From positions 207,401-257,400 of the forward strand of contig CAUJGJ010000455.1 of NCBI GenBank assembly GCA_963170055.1: a DNA stretch of 50,000 nt. Reading direction: 5' to 3'. This stretch comes from Halisarca cf. caerulea. Lineage: Eukaryota; Porifera; Demospongiae; Chondrillida; Halisarcidae. This document shows positions 1 to 12,000 of this stretch, piece after piece. Numbering within the stretch: position 1 is the stretch's first letter; each line of letters opens with the position of its first letter. Position numbers and translations under genes: made by a program. The notes under the pieces are model-generated. The model saw nothing but the letters and a program-made list of their open reading frames with translations. It ran no database searches and was not told where the DNA came from.

Positions 1-140
<140 letters not shown>

Positions 141-867
141 CTACCAAATTGACGAAGGGTGAATGAGATTGAAAGTACCAAAACAGCTACATAAAACAAA
201 CAAATTGCTGAATGACCATGAACCACATCTATGATATCTTATCCAGAATAGCTCAATTCATACACAGAACAAAGAAGAGAAAAAATTCTAGAAAATCGCT
301 ACACTTTGTGTGCAATGGCGCATACCATTCCAGATTGAACCTACCAAAACAAAGGAAGGCCTACTAAATGCGGACACCGAGTGCTGCGGACTACGAATGG
401 TTCATGCCTTGCCTCCTTGTGTGGCAGTGTTACACTGGACTGCGTAACAGGTCTATACTGTTTACATATGTACGTACATGGTACAATTTAATAATAATAC
501 TATAACTAATATAGTATAGACAAGGAGAGGTAGATGTACGTAAATATGTAGGTGCAGTTTGCCCTAATACTTAAAATTCACATTTGTAAAATATCCATTC
601 AAATACGCGAAGTGAAGTGTTATTACGCACAACATTATACCGTTGGTCCAACCAAATATAAAGTTTTCACACTGCAAACTCATTGTGTGCAATTGATATT
701 TCACTATCAATGTGTTACCTTCAGTCTCACCATGTGTCATTCAAACTACTTCAATTCTTTAGAATGGCTGAAACTATTACATAAAACTGTTAACACACAA
801 CAACTAAGGCAGACCTTTTCTGTATGTGACAATTAAGTGCATACGTACAGTCACCATGGTGGCACTA
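141..867. other. PI4K2 intron 1, 3' part, no recognised feature
   Basis: Intron 1 of the PI4K2 gene spans 141-5910 and is mostly transposon debris. This first stretch is A/T-rich single-copy-looking DNA with short runs of CATA/GTAC. Open frames here start at GTG and resemble nothing known. Confidence 0.6.
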
Positions 868-1059
868 CAGTGTAACTTATATGATGAGGACACCACTGGG
901 ACCACAGCAAGTTGTCCTGTATATGGAGGTGTTCTTATTTCAGAGGGTTAAGTGTACACATGTAAATGTGAGGTACTTCAAATGGGACAGAGCAGTGGTG
1001 TCCTGTTAAAGGATCGAGGTGGCTACATTTTAGAGGTGTCCTTTAGTAGAGGTTTCTCC
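868..1059. mobile_element. Tigger/pogo-type MITE (family shared with 44.36-44.51 kb)
   Basis: The left end CAGTGTAACTTATATGATGA follows a TA, and the right end is GAGGTTTCTCCATA. The interior (CATGTAAATGTGAGG, CAAATGGGACAGAGCAGTGG, TTTAGAGGTGTCC) recurs near 44.4 kb. CAGTRGAAACCTC-like termini with TA duplications are typical of nonautonomous pogo/Tigger elements. The copy is diverged. Confidence 0.55.
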
Positions 1060-1543
1060 ATATACACACATGCATACTTCTGCCTGAGGTGTGTGGAGAG
1101 CACAGAGCAGAATCCATCTACTACCTACTGTACACACCTACTATATCTATATATGTACATACGTATATGTGTATGCATAGATAAGTACATAGGTAGATAT
1201 ATACGTACATACGTACCTATTGGTACCCTCTTGTGCATATAACACACAATATGCTGAAGAACATGCCTCATGTACATACTTGCACAAGATTGGAATTCCC
1301 ATCACTAGATGAGTGACACTGCTGTCATGTCTGTCATCAGTGATCCATACATTCACTGGGATGACAAAATCAAATGCAAATGCCTGTGTTACCAAGCATG
1401 TATCGTACACACATACCAATTTTTTCCCTTAAAGAATCACACATACAGCTAACATCAGAACCACATAGGAAACTGCTATAAGTGGTGAATACTTAAAATT
1501 TACCATTGCTTCATCTGCCAGACACTTTCGTACATCATCTATT

Positions 1544-1596
<53 letters not shown>

Positions 1597-1884
1597 AGTT
1601 GATAAGCACCAACATACGTAAGAATCTCCAGATAACTTAGTATGGAGTACCTATGAATAATCTGACACACTCTAATGACAATCCACTGTTAAGTGAGGTC
1701 TTGCATATCCAACACTACCTTATACCTAAAGCCCTTCTCTTTTTGTTTATTGAGCAATACTCTGTGATTCACTTCTGCTAAAATGTGCAACCTGGATTTA
1801 TACAACACTTGATTATCTAACAATATGTTTAGAAACAGATATCACTTTGGATGTACCACCACTATAAATATGGGGTACTACTTA
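1060..1884. other. PI4K2 intron stretch with one CA microsatellite
   Basis: It holds a pure (CA)n run at about 1547-1596. The remainder is A/T-rich with no recognisable coding or repeat structure. Confidence 0.6.
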
Positions 1885-2277
1885 CCGTATAGTGCTAAAG
1901 TTTTGAGGAGCTTAACATTCGCATTTTTAAGGATGAGTGCTGGAGCACAAAATTTGTGCACTACAAAAAATGGTGCACTATGTGGTAGGTAGCAGAGTGT
2001 AGGATACCGTACATCCGGAAATATTGGTGATCATTAAATTTGGCGATTTGCGCAAGATCAGGCTGTAATAAAATATTGGCAAAAATTAAATTTGGCGGTT
2101 GCACAGCAAGGACAAAGCATAGTAAGTAGGTTTATATGAATTTGGTGATAGAAATTTGGCGATTATGATCCTGACCGCCAAACCGCCAAATTAAAAATGT
2201 CGCCAATATTTCTGGATATACGGTAGGTCGGCAAATACTTTAAAAGTAGCCAACTACAAAAATTTAGCGCTATATGG
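1885..2277. mobile_element. Nested pair of CCGTATA-family MITEs
   Basis: The outer ends are CCGTATAGTGCTAAAG (left, after TA at 1883) and its imperfect complement CTTTAGCGCTATATGG-like (right, before TA at 2278). Inside, at 2007-2223, is a second TA-flanked element. Its ends match: left CCGTACATCCGGAAATATTG, right reverse complement CCGTATATCCAGAAATATTG. The interior is rich in ATTTGGCGG. A further isolated right end (AAAATTTAGCGATATACGG) lies at 2371-2390. The same family recurs at 22310-22812. Confidence 0.65.
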
Positions 2278-2744
2278 TATTCAGTGGGTCATCTACATAG
2301 ACAGCAGTCTGTTATGTACATTAATTATTACATTATCACCAATTCACCAATTATCACCAATTATCAAAAATTTAGCGATATACGGTATTATTCATGCACA
2401 TAACGCTACCCACTAAATACTGACCACCAAAAAACACTAAAATTAGTACCCGCTAACATTTGTACCCTTAAGGTAACATGTTCTTATGTAATTTACATGC
2501 TACTATGGATACTGCCCCAGAAGGCTTGTAGTACACTGAACATTGTTCACGGACAATACTCCCCCCTCATGGGATCCAAGTAACCAGTGTTCTGTTTACA
2601 TACATCATACAGTGTACATGTACATAGCATACATGTACATAACATGTATCTCTTTTCACACAGCAATTATCATATTTCAAGGCTATTATAGCCCCCAAAA
2701 ACTGATTGAATATTATTATTGTTTTGGAATTCATTCACTGATCT

Positions 2745-2990
2745 CTATCATTATTTTGTTGCTGCATCTTTCAAACCAAACTGTCTCATTTTTGGAATCT
2801 TTGTACTCCCTCCTTGTTTCTTTTGTACTTTTCCCTTTGTCCCTTTTTCTTTTCTGGGTACCACTTATACGTAGTAGAAACTGGTTCCCCAGATGAAACA
2901 CCTGATACCTGATAGTTTAGCCTCTTACAACCAAACTCCCCAAAGAGCAAATACAGTGCCTCTCCAGTGGAGATTTAGAGGATTATGAGC
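2745..2990 (+). repeat. Dispersed repeat with CCTGATACCTGATAG motif, copy 1
   Basis: The sequence runs from a T-rich stretch through TTTCTTTTCTGGGTACCA, GGTTCCCCAGAT and a duplicated ACCTGAT to AACTCCCCAAAGAGCAAATA. It matches 5300-5490 in the same orientation and, as a truncated inverted copy, 15284-15420. Short direct repeats near the 3' end suggest a retroposed element, perhaps a SINE or a non-LTR 3' end. No coding is seen. Confidence 0.5.
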
Positions 2991-3329
2991 GGGGGAGGAG
3001 CCACTAAGTAATTTATATGTTATACTGCATGGCACAGCAGGTTGAGGGCCATCTGAAATGCAGTGAATAATACTAATGTAAGAAGATAAAGATTTTGTCT
3101 AGTCATAGACACACAATACCCTGGGGTTTAGCCAATTTACAGCTCAGTCAACCGATTTACCCAGGTGATACTACCGTATAAAGTGAATATTGCTACCGTA
3201 TAAAGTGAATTGCTTGTCTTTGATCCACCATTTATATAAAAATGGCAGCCCGCTATGAGGGAAGCAACCACATCGTTACTTCACAAATACAAGTATGCAC
3301 AAGGTGACAAATAAGGTGATGATATTTAT
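2991..3329. other. Intron stretch with a short tandem repeat
   Basis: Two tandem copies of CTACCGTATAAAGTGAAT lie at about 3170-3212, separated by ATTG. Nothing else is recognised. Confidence 0.5.
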
Positions 3330-5311
3330 ATAATGATGTGATACAAAAAAAACTTGGACACGGGTGATTTACCCAAGGTCACAAAACAGGCTTGTGTGGG
3401 TGTATCCTGGCAAGGCAAAGAAAAAAGAAAAGAAAAAAGAGAAGAGAAATGAGAGAAGAGAAATGAGAGAAGATAAAAAGGGGGGATCCTGATGGCTTGT
3501 AGATGGTGAATGTCAGGTGCACCAGCTAGATGATGACCTGGACAGGAAGACTTTGTAGCTTCCAGAGATGGCGGATTAGGAAAGCTCCATCAGGATAGCT
3601 CTTTGGTCAGAGCTTTGCATAGGGGGGAAGCAGCTTTGAGGGTGGTGTAGGCCTCTTGGTCATATGCCCAAGACACATGATTTCAAGGGTAAGAATCTGT
3701 ACAGTGTAGCCTTGAGATGTCAGGTCTGAGGCAAGGTACTGATAGTTTACTTTCCTTTGCTTCCTTGTTCCGGCTTCTTGGATGCTCTGTGAGCTATTCC
3801 AAGGCATAGTTAGCTCTAACACTGTGATCTTCCTGTCTCGGACAATGAAAGCATCAGGACGAGCTGTTGTAACAGCAATTGTAGTTGGCACTGTAGCAGG
3901 AGTTACCTCCTCCGTGCTCTGCAATTTGGTAGACCCACATAGATATGCTTGGAAGGGTTGAACTTGTTCAAGAAGAGATTAATCTTCTCCAGTACACAGT
4001 TGCAGTGTTCTAGCCAGAAAATAACCGAAGAGCGGGGGGAGGGGAGGTAGAGGAAGGGTTGACACTGCTATTTTTGCCCTATAGTTAGCTTCTGTGGTTG
4101 TTGTATTAAAAAAGACTTGTGTCATTGTACATGTGTACTTAGCTATGCTAGTACATGTGTACTTAGCTATGCTACTGCATATGAAATATAAAGAGGATTA
4201 AAAAGTATAGTGCGGTGGGGCGCCGCTCTTTAGCTCTTTAGCTGGAACACTGCAGTTGTGTCTTCAAGTGTACCTACCTACCCTCCCATAGGGCCTTGGG
4301 GCAGCAGTTCAGGATGTGACAGATGTTGCAGTGTGGTCCATTGCATAAAGGACAGGATCTGCTAAGTGAATAGCCCCAATGTGTCAGCGTACTAGGGGTG
4401 AGTAGGCAATCACAAGAAGCATGGACCACAAGCGATAGTTGGCCAGCTGGCATGGCAATAATACCTGGCATTTCAGTGAGCAATCGGTTCCGGAGATGGT
4501 CTTCTGCGCCAACTGAGAGCATGTCCAAGAGGCTACTCTGAACAGAAAGCTGCTGTAAGTGGCTTTCCCAGTGATGAACATACTTAATTATCTTGGACTT
4601 TCTTCTTACACTCCTCTAGTACTTTTGACTTCTTTGTAGGGAGTGATTCATTCCTAAGCTTTTCCACAGCAGTTTGGAGATTTTCAAATGTACAGGGGTC
4701 AATATAGGAGACCTTCATGAGGAGTGGTCACGTAGTGAGGGTAGGCACTCAAGGACTTGTAAATATGTCAAGTATGTTATTGATATGTTATCAAGTAGGC
4801 TTATTTTGGCTTCCTTAATGAACTGCGGTAAAAATTTCAAGTTGAGACTTCCAGGGTGAAAAAGTGTAGACTATGTGGTGCGAAGGGAGAGATGCAGCCA
4901 TTTCTTGATTTTGGAGGTTAGCAGTCTTTGTAGAGCATTGATGTGACTCTTTGGGATGTCATTGACCATTAGGTGAAAGTGAAGAGAGGGTAAAAGAACA
5001 TAGTTCAGGACCCATGTCTTACACTCACCTCTGATTGCAACTCTGTTCAAGGTATCAATCTGAGGTAGGATGAATGACTTTAATCTGGCTGCAACTTTCA
5101 TGCCAGTGGTTTTCGGGTTGTCTGACACTATCCCAAGGAACTTGGTAGGACAATCACGGATGTTACATGTCCGGCCAGATGACATTGGGAAGGTGGTGGT
5201 AGGTTTAATTCTTTTGCCATCGAATGCTAGCGAAACACATTTGGCTGGTTTCAAATGGAGGTCAAGTTCACCACAACAAGCATCAATTTGGGTGAGAGAC
5301 TCTGTGTTCAT
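3330..5311 (-). pseudogene. Non-LTR retrotransposon fragment (zinc knuckle + restriction-like endonuclease), copy 1
   Basis: Read on the minus strand from 5311, the remnant encodes a reverse-transcriptase thumb region (LHLKPAKCVSLAFDG, KFLGIVSDN, LTSKIKKWLHL). It then encodes a C-terminal cysteine/histidine knuckle (CPLCNGPHCNICHILNCC) and, at 3607-3924, TTARPDAFIV followed by LELTMPWN. The RPD...ELT pair is the pattern of the PD-(D/E)xK restriction-like endonuclease of R2-class elements, which nick the target DNA. The copy is 5'-truncated, broken into several frames and interrupted at 4003-4252 by a DNA element. Homologous copies lie at 19290-19592 (minus) and 41385-42960 (plus). The 3' untranslated part ends near 3330 with TGGCAAGG and poly-purine. 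It lies inside PI4K2 intron 1 in the same orientation as that gene. Confidence 0.75.
4003..4252. mobile_element. hAT-like nonautonomous element, 6-bp target duplication
   Basis: The left end is CAGTGTTCTAGCC, and the right end reads CAGTGTTCCAGCT in reverse complement. The flanking hexamer CAGTTG occurs at 3997-4002 and 4253-4258. Removing the element and one hexamer restores the retrotransposon frame (coding HNCVLEKINLFLNKFNP), which shows a real insertion after that element became resident. An AGAGCGG motif recurs inside both ends. Superfamily placement rests on the CAGTGTTC terminus. Confidence 0.75.
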
Positions 5312-5500
5312 TTTTTTGTTTCTAGTTTGCTTGTTTCTTTTGTGTTTTGCCCTTTGTTCCTTCTTCTTTTCTGGGTGCCATTAACATATATTGGCTAAAG
5401 GTTCCCCAGATTAAATAAGAATACCTGATACCTGATAGTGGAGCCTCTTACATCAAACTCCCCAAATAGCAAATACCCCTAGTAGACTTTCTTGCGGGTC
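5300..5500 (+). repeat. Dispersed repeat with CCTGATACCTGATAG motif, copy 2
   Basis: It matches 2745-2990 through TTCTTTTCTGGGTGCCA, GGTTCCCCAGATTAAAT, ACCTGATACCTGATAG and AAACTCCCCAAATAGCAAAT. It abuts the 5'-truncated end of the minus-strand retrotransposon fragment. Confidence 0.5.
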
Positions 5501-5910
5501 ATGATAGAGCTGGGTATGATTACGTGTTCACATCAGACAGGAACAGACTTGACAATGCGTTGTACAGGGTATGTGGTAGAATGTGTTGTGATTAGACAAT
5601 ATCTGGCCATGGTCATTATTCTGACCTCACACTAGCTGGGAAAGGGATATAAACCCCCCCCTCCCTCCACTTCATCGCTGGTCCAAATAAGTTTATAATA
5701 AACCATAGATACTCTATACTACGTAGTATAGAGTGTCTACGAACAAATCTTTCTTCAGTTCCCAAATTGTCCGCTATAAAGAGGTTCCACATATCGGTAC
5801 ATAGTACGACAACTAGGAGCGTACGTCCGTACGTCCGTATCCACCTATATACCCACATACTTCAAGAACCCAAACCCCAAAAGCATGCAACCTCGTACGT
5901 TCGTCCTCAC
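5501..5910. other. PI4K2 intron 1, 5' part, with a 32-bp palindrome
   Basis: A near-perfect palindrome with a central ACGT (one mismatched pair) lies at 5707-5738. CGTACGTC repeats follow at about 5820. The donor of exon 1 (GAG|gtgagg) is at 5910-5905. No other feature is seen. Confidence 0.6.
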
Positions 5911-6252
5911 CTCGTGAATATTCCTGACAAAGTAGCTCCCGCTACTTCCTTGAGAAATCAGCTGAGGAGACACGCCATGGTCAATGGCATATTCGGCCTC
6001 TCGGACAAGCCTGGCGAATTCCTCGTCATCAAACTCGTTGGCAAGAGCGTGGCTCGTGGCGGGAGAGCTCAGAGTTCGACTGATGAGCGGCACGTTTTCT
6101 ATCACACTTGCTCCGTTTCCCTTCGTGCCCTCACTTTTACTTCTAAACGGATTTCTCTCGAAACTGACGAGTCCTTCGCCAATGTCAGAGTCTACTGGCT
6201 CATCCGTGTCAGAAGCCAGAAGTGTGATTTTCAGCTCGCTAGCAGTGGCCAT
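5911..6252 (-). CDS. PI4K2: Phosphatidylinositol 4-kinase type 2, exon 1
   Basis: This 342-bp exon encodes the first 114 residues, starting at ATG (MATASELKITLL). The N-terminus is acidic and serine-rich, as is usual for type II PI4-kinases. The catalytic domain begins with EFARLVREAEYAIDHGVSP (about residues 79-96) and the glycine/serine loop QGSSGSYFVRN (101-111), the nucleotide-binding signature of the family. The exon ends IHE|gtgagg in phase 0 and continues into 1-140 across a 5.8-kb intron. Upstream, at 6290-6282, is a minimal upstream frame (ATG, one codon, TGA) out of frame with the gene, which could dampen translation if it lies in the leader. An in-frame GTG further upstream is not a plausible animal start. 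Confidence 0.9.
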
Positions 6253-7222
6253 ATGGGAATGATACCGATCTCTGGTAATGGTCACAACATTTCTTCATAA
6301 AATAATTATTGTATCACGAGTAAAAATGGCCGCTCAAACCTAGATCATAATTATCTATCCGGATTCGCTATATATTATCTATATAGGTAATTTCCGGTAC
6401 AGAGGAGGGCATTGATATCAGTATTATACTGTAGAGGCCAACTGACTGTCAAGGCTCCCATTGAAAAAGAAAAAGAAATACAACTAAATGGAATAATGAT
6501 AGAAGGTTGAAACTAAAAAAATATAACAGCTAGCAAATGTGGAGGCATCAATTCTGCTAGCTAGGCAGCTGGTGGAAGGGAATGCCATACTTTTGGACTA
6601 TAAATATTTCAGTATCTATGCTTGGATCAACACTGAGGGCTGCTCTTGGAGCTGAGACCAGGTAGACCGACCAGTCTGCTGATCACATGGATGGTCGTAA
6701 TAGTTGGGACAAAGACCTGAAAGGCCTGCTACAGATGAACATACGTACATATGTATGTATTGCCTGTAGATTCCAGGAGAGGTTTGTTATGATTGGCAGA
6801 GGCAGCTCGAGGTTGAACAATGCTCTTTATCATAATGATCATGAGTCCTACAGAACTCTGCATGTGGTCTATGTAGAAGCCACTACAGGTCGGGGATGCC
6901 AGTCACAGGCATACACAAGGAAACAATTAAATGTTGCAAGGTGAAAAATTTAAATTCTTCACTGCAATGTGCACATAATATAGATAATACGTATGTTTGC
7001 ACGTAGTATATATAGTCTTCCCTGAGCTCCTCCAACGTGGCACTATGGTGGCACACTACACTATACATTCCTGCTACAATAGCATTGCTTTACAAACCTT
7101 TGGTAACAGCTGGAGACGCAAACATTTTACTTGCACATCAACACACACACACACGTGCCACAGATCGATAAAGCTACGCACATGCACCAGGTACCCCATG
7201 TAATGATTATACAAGCAATCTA
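6253..7222. promoter_or_regulatory. Intergenic region upstream of PI4K2
   Basis: This is the 5' flank of the minus-strand PI4K2 gene and the 3' flank of the transporter gene. No TATA box can be assigned with confidence. Only A/T-rich DNA and short CATA/GTAC runs are visible, so the promoter call is positional. Confidence 0.35.
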
Positions 7223-7395
7223 CAGTGGAAACTCGTTATAAAGAAATCTCTTAAAGTGAATTTCTGGAGATAGTGAATAAATTCATGCGTCCCAGTTAAT
7301 GTTCTACTATGAGAATGTAACTGGTTATAGTGAATTTCTGATATAATGAAGAAATTTCAGTGTCCCCTAGGATTCGTTATAATGAGTTTCTACTG
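7223..7395. mobile_element. Tigger/pogo-type MITE, 173 bp
   Basis: TA-flanked, with the left end CAGTGGAAACTCGTTATAA and the right end, in reverse complement, CAGTAGAAACTCATTATAA. The interior repeats AGTGAATTTCTG. This is a textbook nonautonomous pogo/Tigger structure without coding capacity. Confidence 0.8.
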
Positions 7396-7542
7396 TAATT
7401 TTATGAATCTTACATGCATGGAGTAAACAACAGCTGGGATCGTAAGCTATCACTACTAGAAATTTAGTTCTTACTCCCTCCTTGTATGCCGCACTGAGTG
7501 ACACTAGCTAACAGAAAGCACTTCTGATAGTAAGTGCATACA

Positions 7543-8424
7543 TACAGCTGGTAAAACCTCTCTAAATCAAACAAGCTTGGGACCAAGAGGTCCCATTTAG
7601 AGAGGTTCTATATGTACAGCAAATATAGAGAGCAGGACTTGAAAACATGTCCAGTTTAGAGTGGGTCCAGAGGTTTTGAGAGGTTTCTGGATTACAGGGG
7701 CTTCAGTTTTGAGAGGGTTCTGGATTACAGGGGCTTCAGTTTTGAGAGGGTTCTGGATTACAGGGGGTTCAGTTTTGAGAGGGTTCTGGATTACAGGGGT
7801 TCAGTTTTGAGAGGGTTCTGCATGGATTACAGGGGTTCAGTTTTGAGAGGGTTCTGGACTGCAGGGGGTTCAGTTTTGAGAGGGTTCTGGATTACAGGAG
7901 GTTTGGTGTGGAGAGGGTTCTGGACTGCAGGGGGTTCAGTTTTGAGAGGGTTCTGGACTGCAGGGGGTTCAGAGTGGAGAGGGTTCTGGACTGCAGGGGG
8001 TTCGGTGTGGAGAGGGTTCTGGACTGCAGGGGGTTCAGTTTTGAGAGGGTTCTGGACTGCAGGGGGTTATGTGTGGAGAGGTTTCTGCATTGCAGGGGGT
8101 TCGGTGTGGAGAGGTTTCTGCATTGCAGGGGGTTCGGTGTGGAGAGGGTTCTGGACTGCAGGGGGTTCGGTGTGGAGAGGGTTCTGGACTGCAGGGGGTT
8201 CAGTGTGGAGAGGGTTCTGGACTGCAGGGGGTTCGGTGTGGAGAGGGTTCTGGACTGCAGGGGGTTCGGTGTGGAGAGGTTTCTGGACTGCAGGGGGTTC
8301 GGTGTGGAGAGGTTTCTGGACTGCAGGGGGTTCGGTGTGGAGAGGTTTCTGGACTGCAGGGGGTTCGGTGTGGAGAGGTTTCTGGACTGCAGGGGGTTCG
8401 GTGTGGAGAGGTTTCACTGTATAC
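7543..8424. mobile_element. Tigger/pogo-type MITE expanded by an internal minisatellite
   Basis: The left end is CTGGTAAAACCTCTCTAAAT, followed by a hairpin (7569-7613). The right end is GAGAGGTTTCACTGTA, so the termini are those of the local CAGTGAAACCTC family. Between them the family's sub-terminal motif (TGGATTACAG...GAGAGGTT) is amplified into a tandem array, described separately. Confidence 0.55.
7667..8417. repeat. 33-bp minisatellite, about 22 units
   Basis: The core unit is GAGAGGGTTCTGGACTGCAG followed by GGGGTTCRGTGTG. Left units carry GGATTACAG and AGTTTTGAG, right units GGACTGCAG and GTGTGGAG, so there is a gradient of variants along the array. Because 33 is divisible by three, every frame stays open and yields artificial repetitive peptides (WRGFWTAGGSV). 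Confidence 0.9.
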
Positions 8425-8822
8425 TCGAATGGTTTGCCCTTGTTGGTACCTACGATTAATCAAGTTTCCCTGAATTACTGGTAATATCAATAACAATATT
8501 AATTAATAATTAATTTAAATCTTAACAATTAATTAAAATTTAAAGTTTGTAAATCATATAAAATCTAATGAAGAAAATAAATAACTGCTGATGAATGATG
8601 GGAACATGTATGCAGAATATCTACAAACACCATCACAATGAAAACGAACATATAGGAAAAAACAAACAGTACATGTACAGTACGCACAGAATTATCAGTT
8701 ATCATGTCTTTTGTACATTGGCAAACAGATATAAAGGTATTTATGTATATAATATGTGCACATGGGATGAAATCACATAAACTGAAATTAAAGTTTTTAA
8801 AAGACAGTACAAGTTCCACACA
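8425..8822. other. A/T-rich 3' flank of the transporter gene
   Basis: Includes AATTAATTAA-like runs at 8495-8545. On the minus strand several AATAAA-like hexamers follow the stop at 8823 and could serve for polyadenylation, but none stands out. Confidence 0.4.
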
Positions 8823-9068
8823 TCACACAGTTGTCACCGTCCGCTGTTTCTGAGGTGTAGAGCTGGGTACCGGTACAGGTACACTGTACAGAATAGTAGC
8901 AAAGATTACCATAACTGTTCCAATGACAAATAGACTAGTTGGACTGAAGTCGTTGAGGAAAAAGTACGAGATAAGAGATGACAGAACGATAGTCACCGCC
9001 GTTGCAAATCCCTTCAGTATATTGTCAGCATATTTGATGACAGCAGCCACAGTCAGTCCACCAAGTGC
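8823..9068 (-). CDS. SLC35A3: Transporter exon 6 (terminal)
   Basis: Encodes residues 300-380, starting [20 protein letters not shown] and ending TVTTV before TGA at 8825-8823. It holds the last transmembrane segments and a short polar tail. This exon has no counterpart beside the duplicated copy. Confidence 0.92.
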   Translation of the reverse strand, partial: ALGGLTVAAVIKYADNILKGFATAVTIVLSSLISYFFLNDFSPTSLFVIGTVMVIFATILYSVPVPVPSSTPQKQRTVTTV

Positions 9069-12000
9069 CTGTCACAAACCACAGAAAGTATACAAGTACC
9101 AAATACACAGACTACCCTCTCCCCCTCCTCCAACTCCAGCAGTACCGTTAAAACTCTGATAGTGGACTCTCCCAAATAAGGACACAATACAATATGCTTC
9201 TTTACAAAGGACACGACTTATCGTCCAAGATAATTACTCCCTCTAGTTCCAGTACATTTTGACCTCAAAAGAGGTGAACCTCCCTACACAGGACGGAAGC
9301 ACTAAATTACTGTGCATGTGAGTAAACTTTGTACTGTATACTGCTAGTGGAACCTCTATATAAAGGACAATTGGGAACAATACAAATTTAGTGCTTCCGT
9401 CCTGTGTAGATAAACCCAATGGACAGCAACTAAACACCTCAGTGCATCCTAGCAGTACCAAAGACACGGTATGGAGAGGGCAGACTTCCCTAAAAGATTG
9501 AAGCCCTGGGGGGAGGGGGACTAAGATTGAAGCCCTGGGGGGAGGGAGACTAAGATTGAAGCCCAGGGGGAAGGGGACTAAAATTACCAATTAAAAACTC
9601 AAGGAATATAAAACGATAGAGGGAAGACTATGTAAACAAAGACTGCAGCTGCACACCGACACGGATAAGGATGTGTCCCTAAAACAGGGTACAGGCCCAA
9701 CACATAGTCGGTGGTACACAGTAGGAACATATTGAGAGCAAACAACTCATCACTTAGTCCCATCAAACAGTGTTAAACGCACACTACATACAGTACATAC
9801 GGTGCATATACAGTAGAACCTCGCAATAAGACCACCCCGGAAATAAGACCACCTCAGAATTAAGACCACTTTGTTGCAGTCCGGAATTTCTCCTATATTT
9901 TAACATGGAAATTAGTTTCAGAATAAAGACCACATTTTTTCTTCTGGATGTCAAAACCTCACAATTAAGACCACTTATTTGTGGATACTGCTGTTTTCTG
10001 TGGACATTAGGCTCTGAAATGACGACATCAGTAGAAAGAGATGGTAAACTTGGGGTCACTTTTTTAACATCGTAATGGAGTAACAATAAAAGAGATGTGA
10101 TGGTACAATTTTTCCACAGTTCTATTGCCTTATGTGCATCCTGTGTCTATGGAATGACTTCTGGATGTGCCATGCTATTCTGGGCAGTACTTTCAGAAAT
10201 AAGACCACCTCAAAATTAAGACCACTTACAACGGTCCCAAGGGTGGTCGTATTTGTGAGGTTCTACTGTACTGTATATGCACATACATGTACAGTACATA
10301 CATACATACATACATACAGTACATACATACATACATATATACAGTACATACATACATACATACATAGAGCACATACATACGTACAGAAATACATACAATA
10401 CATATGGTACCTTTTATAATAAACTGAACGATATCGCACGTTCGACCGGCGGTCAACGAGGTGACAGTCGACAGTCGGGCACACGATGGCCATTCGACGG
10501 CCAGCGGAAGCCACTTGACAGTCAGCGGTCAATAGTAGACGTCATCATTATGTAATGTTTACTTTCGTGTGAATGTAGTTAAGTTTTAGAAAATGGTGTA
10601 TTCGATCAAGCTACATTATTCAACAAATTTTGCTTTTCAAGTGCAAAGGAAAGTCTTACTGCCAGATTGTAGATATTAAGGGCGAAGAGGGCTGCACTGT
10701 TACTAAGTTGGGGATATGTAGCTTTCTAAAGCGGTACGAAGAAAGAGGAAGCATCCTTAGAAAGCCTGGAACGGGTGGTAGAGTCTCATATGGAGCAGGA
10801 CTATGAAGCCTCTCTGGAAGACCTTCGAAAATTATTGCAAAAAGATGATATTTGTTACTATTTTTTTAACCTATCTCGTGGGTCAATGTGTCGATACGTA
10901 GCAGTCAGAACCCTGGCAAATACCGGTCAATGCCTCCACGAACAGCGCTCTGACAATCGACAGATTCTGGTCAGTCACTCAACCGACAGAGCGACATCAT
11001 GCACTTTATTAAGAAAAGTACCATACATACATACGTACATACATACATACATACATATATACAGTACATACATACATACATACATACAGTACATACATAC
11101 ATACATACGTACGTAGATGCATACATACATATGTACAGTACATACATACATACGTACATGCATACATACAGTACATACATATTTATATACAGTTCATATT
11201 ATCCGATATACATACATATGTACATACATACATACAGTATATACACACATACAGTACATATGTACATACATGATACATACATACTTGTATCCTGGTGTGG
11301 GGGCAAATTATGGGTGGATCAAAGGAAAAAGTGTGCTGACATTTGTGATGTAGCACAGGTCACTGATATACGCACACTTCCTAATTGATGTCAATTGATG
11401 TCAATTGGTAGGGTAAGTGGCTAAAACTGATCAACTCTAGATGAGGCTGTACACACCAACAGTAAACAGTGAATGGTTGACAGGATACAAATTAGTTATA
11501 TCCTGTCCAGGTGTGCTGTAGCAGAAAATACTGTGCTGATGACCTCGGGCTTCGCCCTCGGTCAGTCAGCACTGTATTTCTGCTGCAGCACACCTGGACA
11601 GGATATAACTAATACATACAGTACATACATACATACAGTATATACATACATACGTACATACATATGTACCTGAAGTAGTATAACAATCAGTACAATGGTG
11701 CAGTATCCCTGGAAGATCCCCTTCTCATTCACTGCTTTCCAGTCCGATATCGCAACACCCAAACATCCAAACAACAAGCTGAACATACCTAGATATAATA
11801 TATGTATGTATAGTAGAGAAGAAAATGTACGCATGCATGCACATGAACATGCACACAGAATGTGTCATATGAGTTGTGTGTGGTGTGGGCACATGTACAG
11901 GCATCCTCACTTATGTACGTATCTGAACCCTTTGGGCAAGCATATTTCATTTTGCTTTGGACAGGTGAAAATATTTGGGTGAATGGAAAGTAGACAAGCG

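Noticed and set aside
7667..8417. CRISPR-like regular spacing
   Set aside because: Units are contiguous with no unique spacers, and the DNA is from an animal nucleus.
7807..8496. Open frames with WRGFWTAGGSV or HTEPPAVQKP repeats on both strands
   Set aside because: A 33-bp tandem array open in several frames at once; no independent coding evidence.
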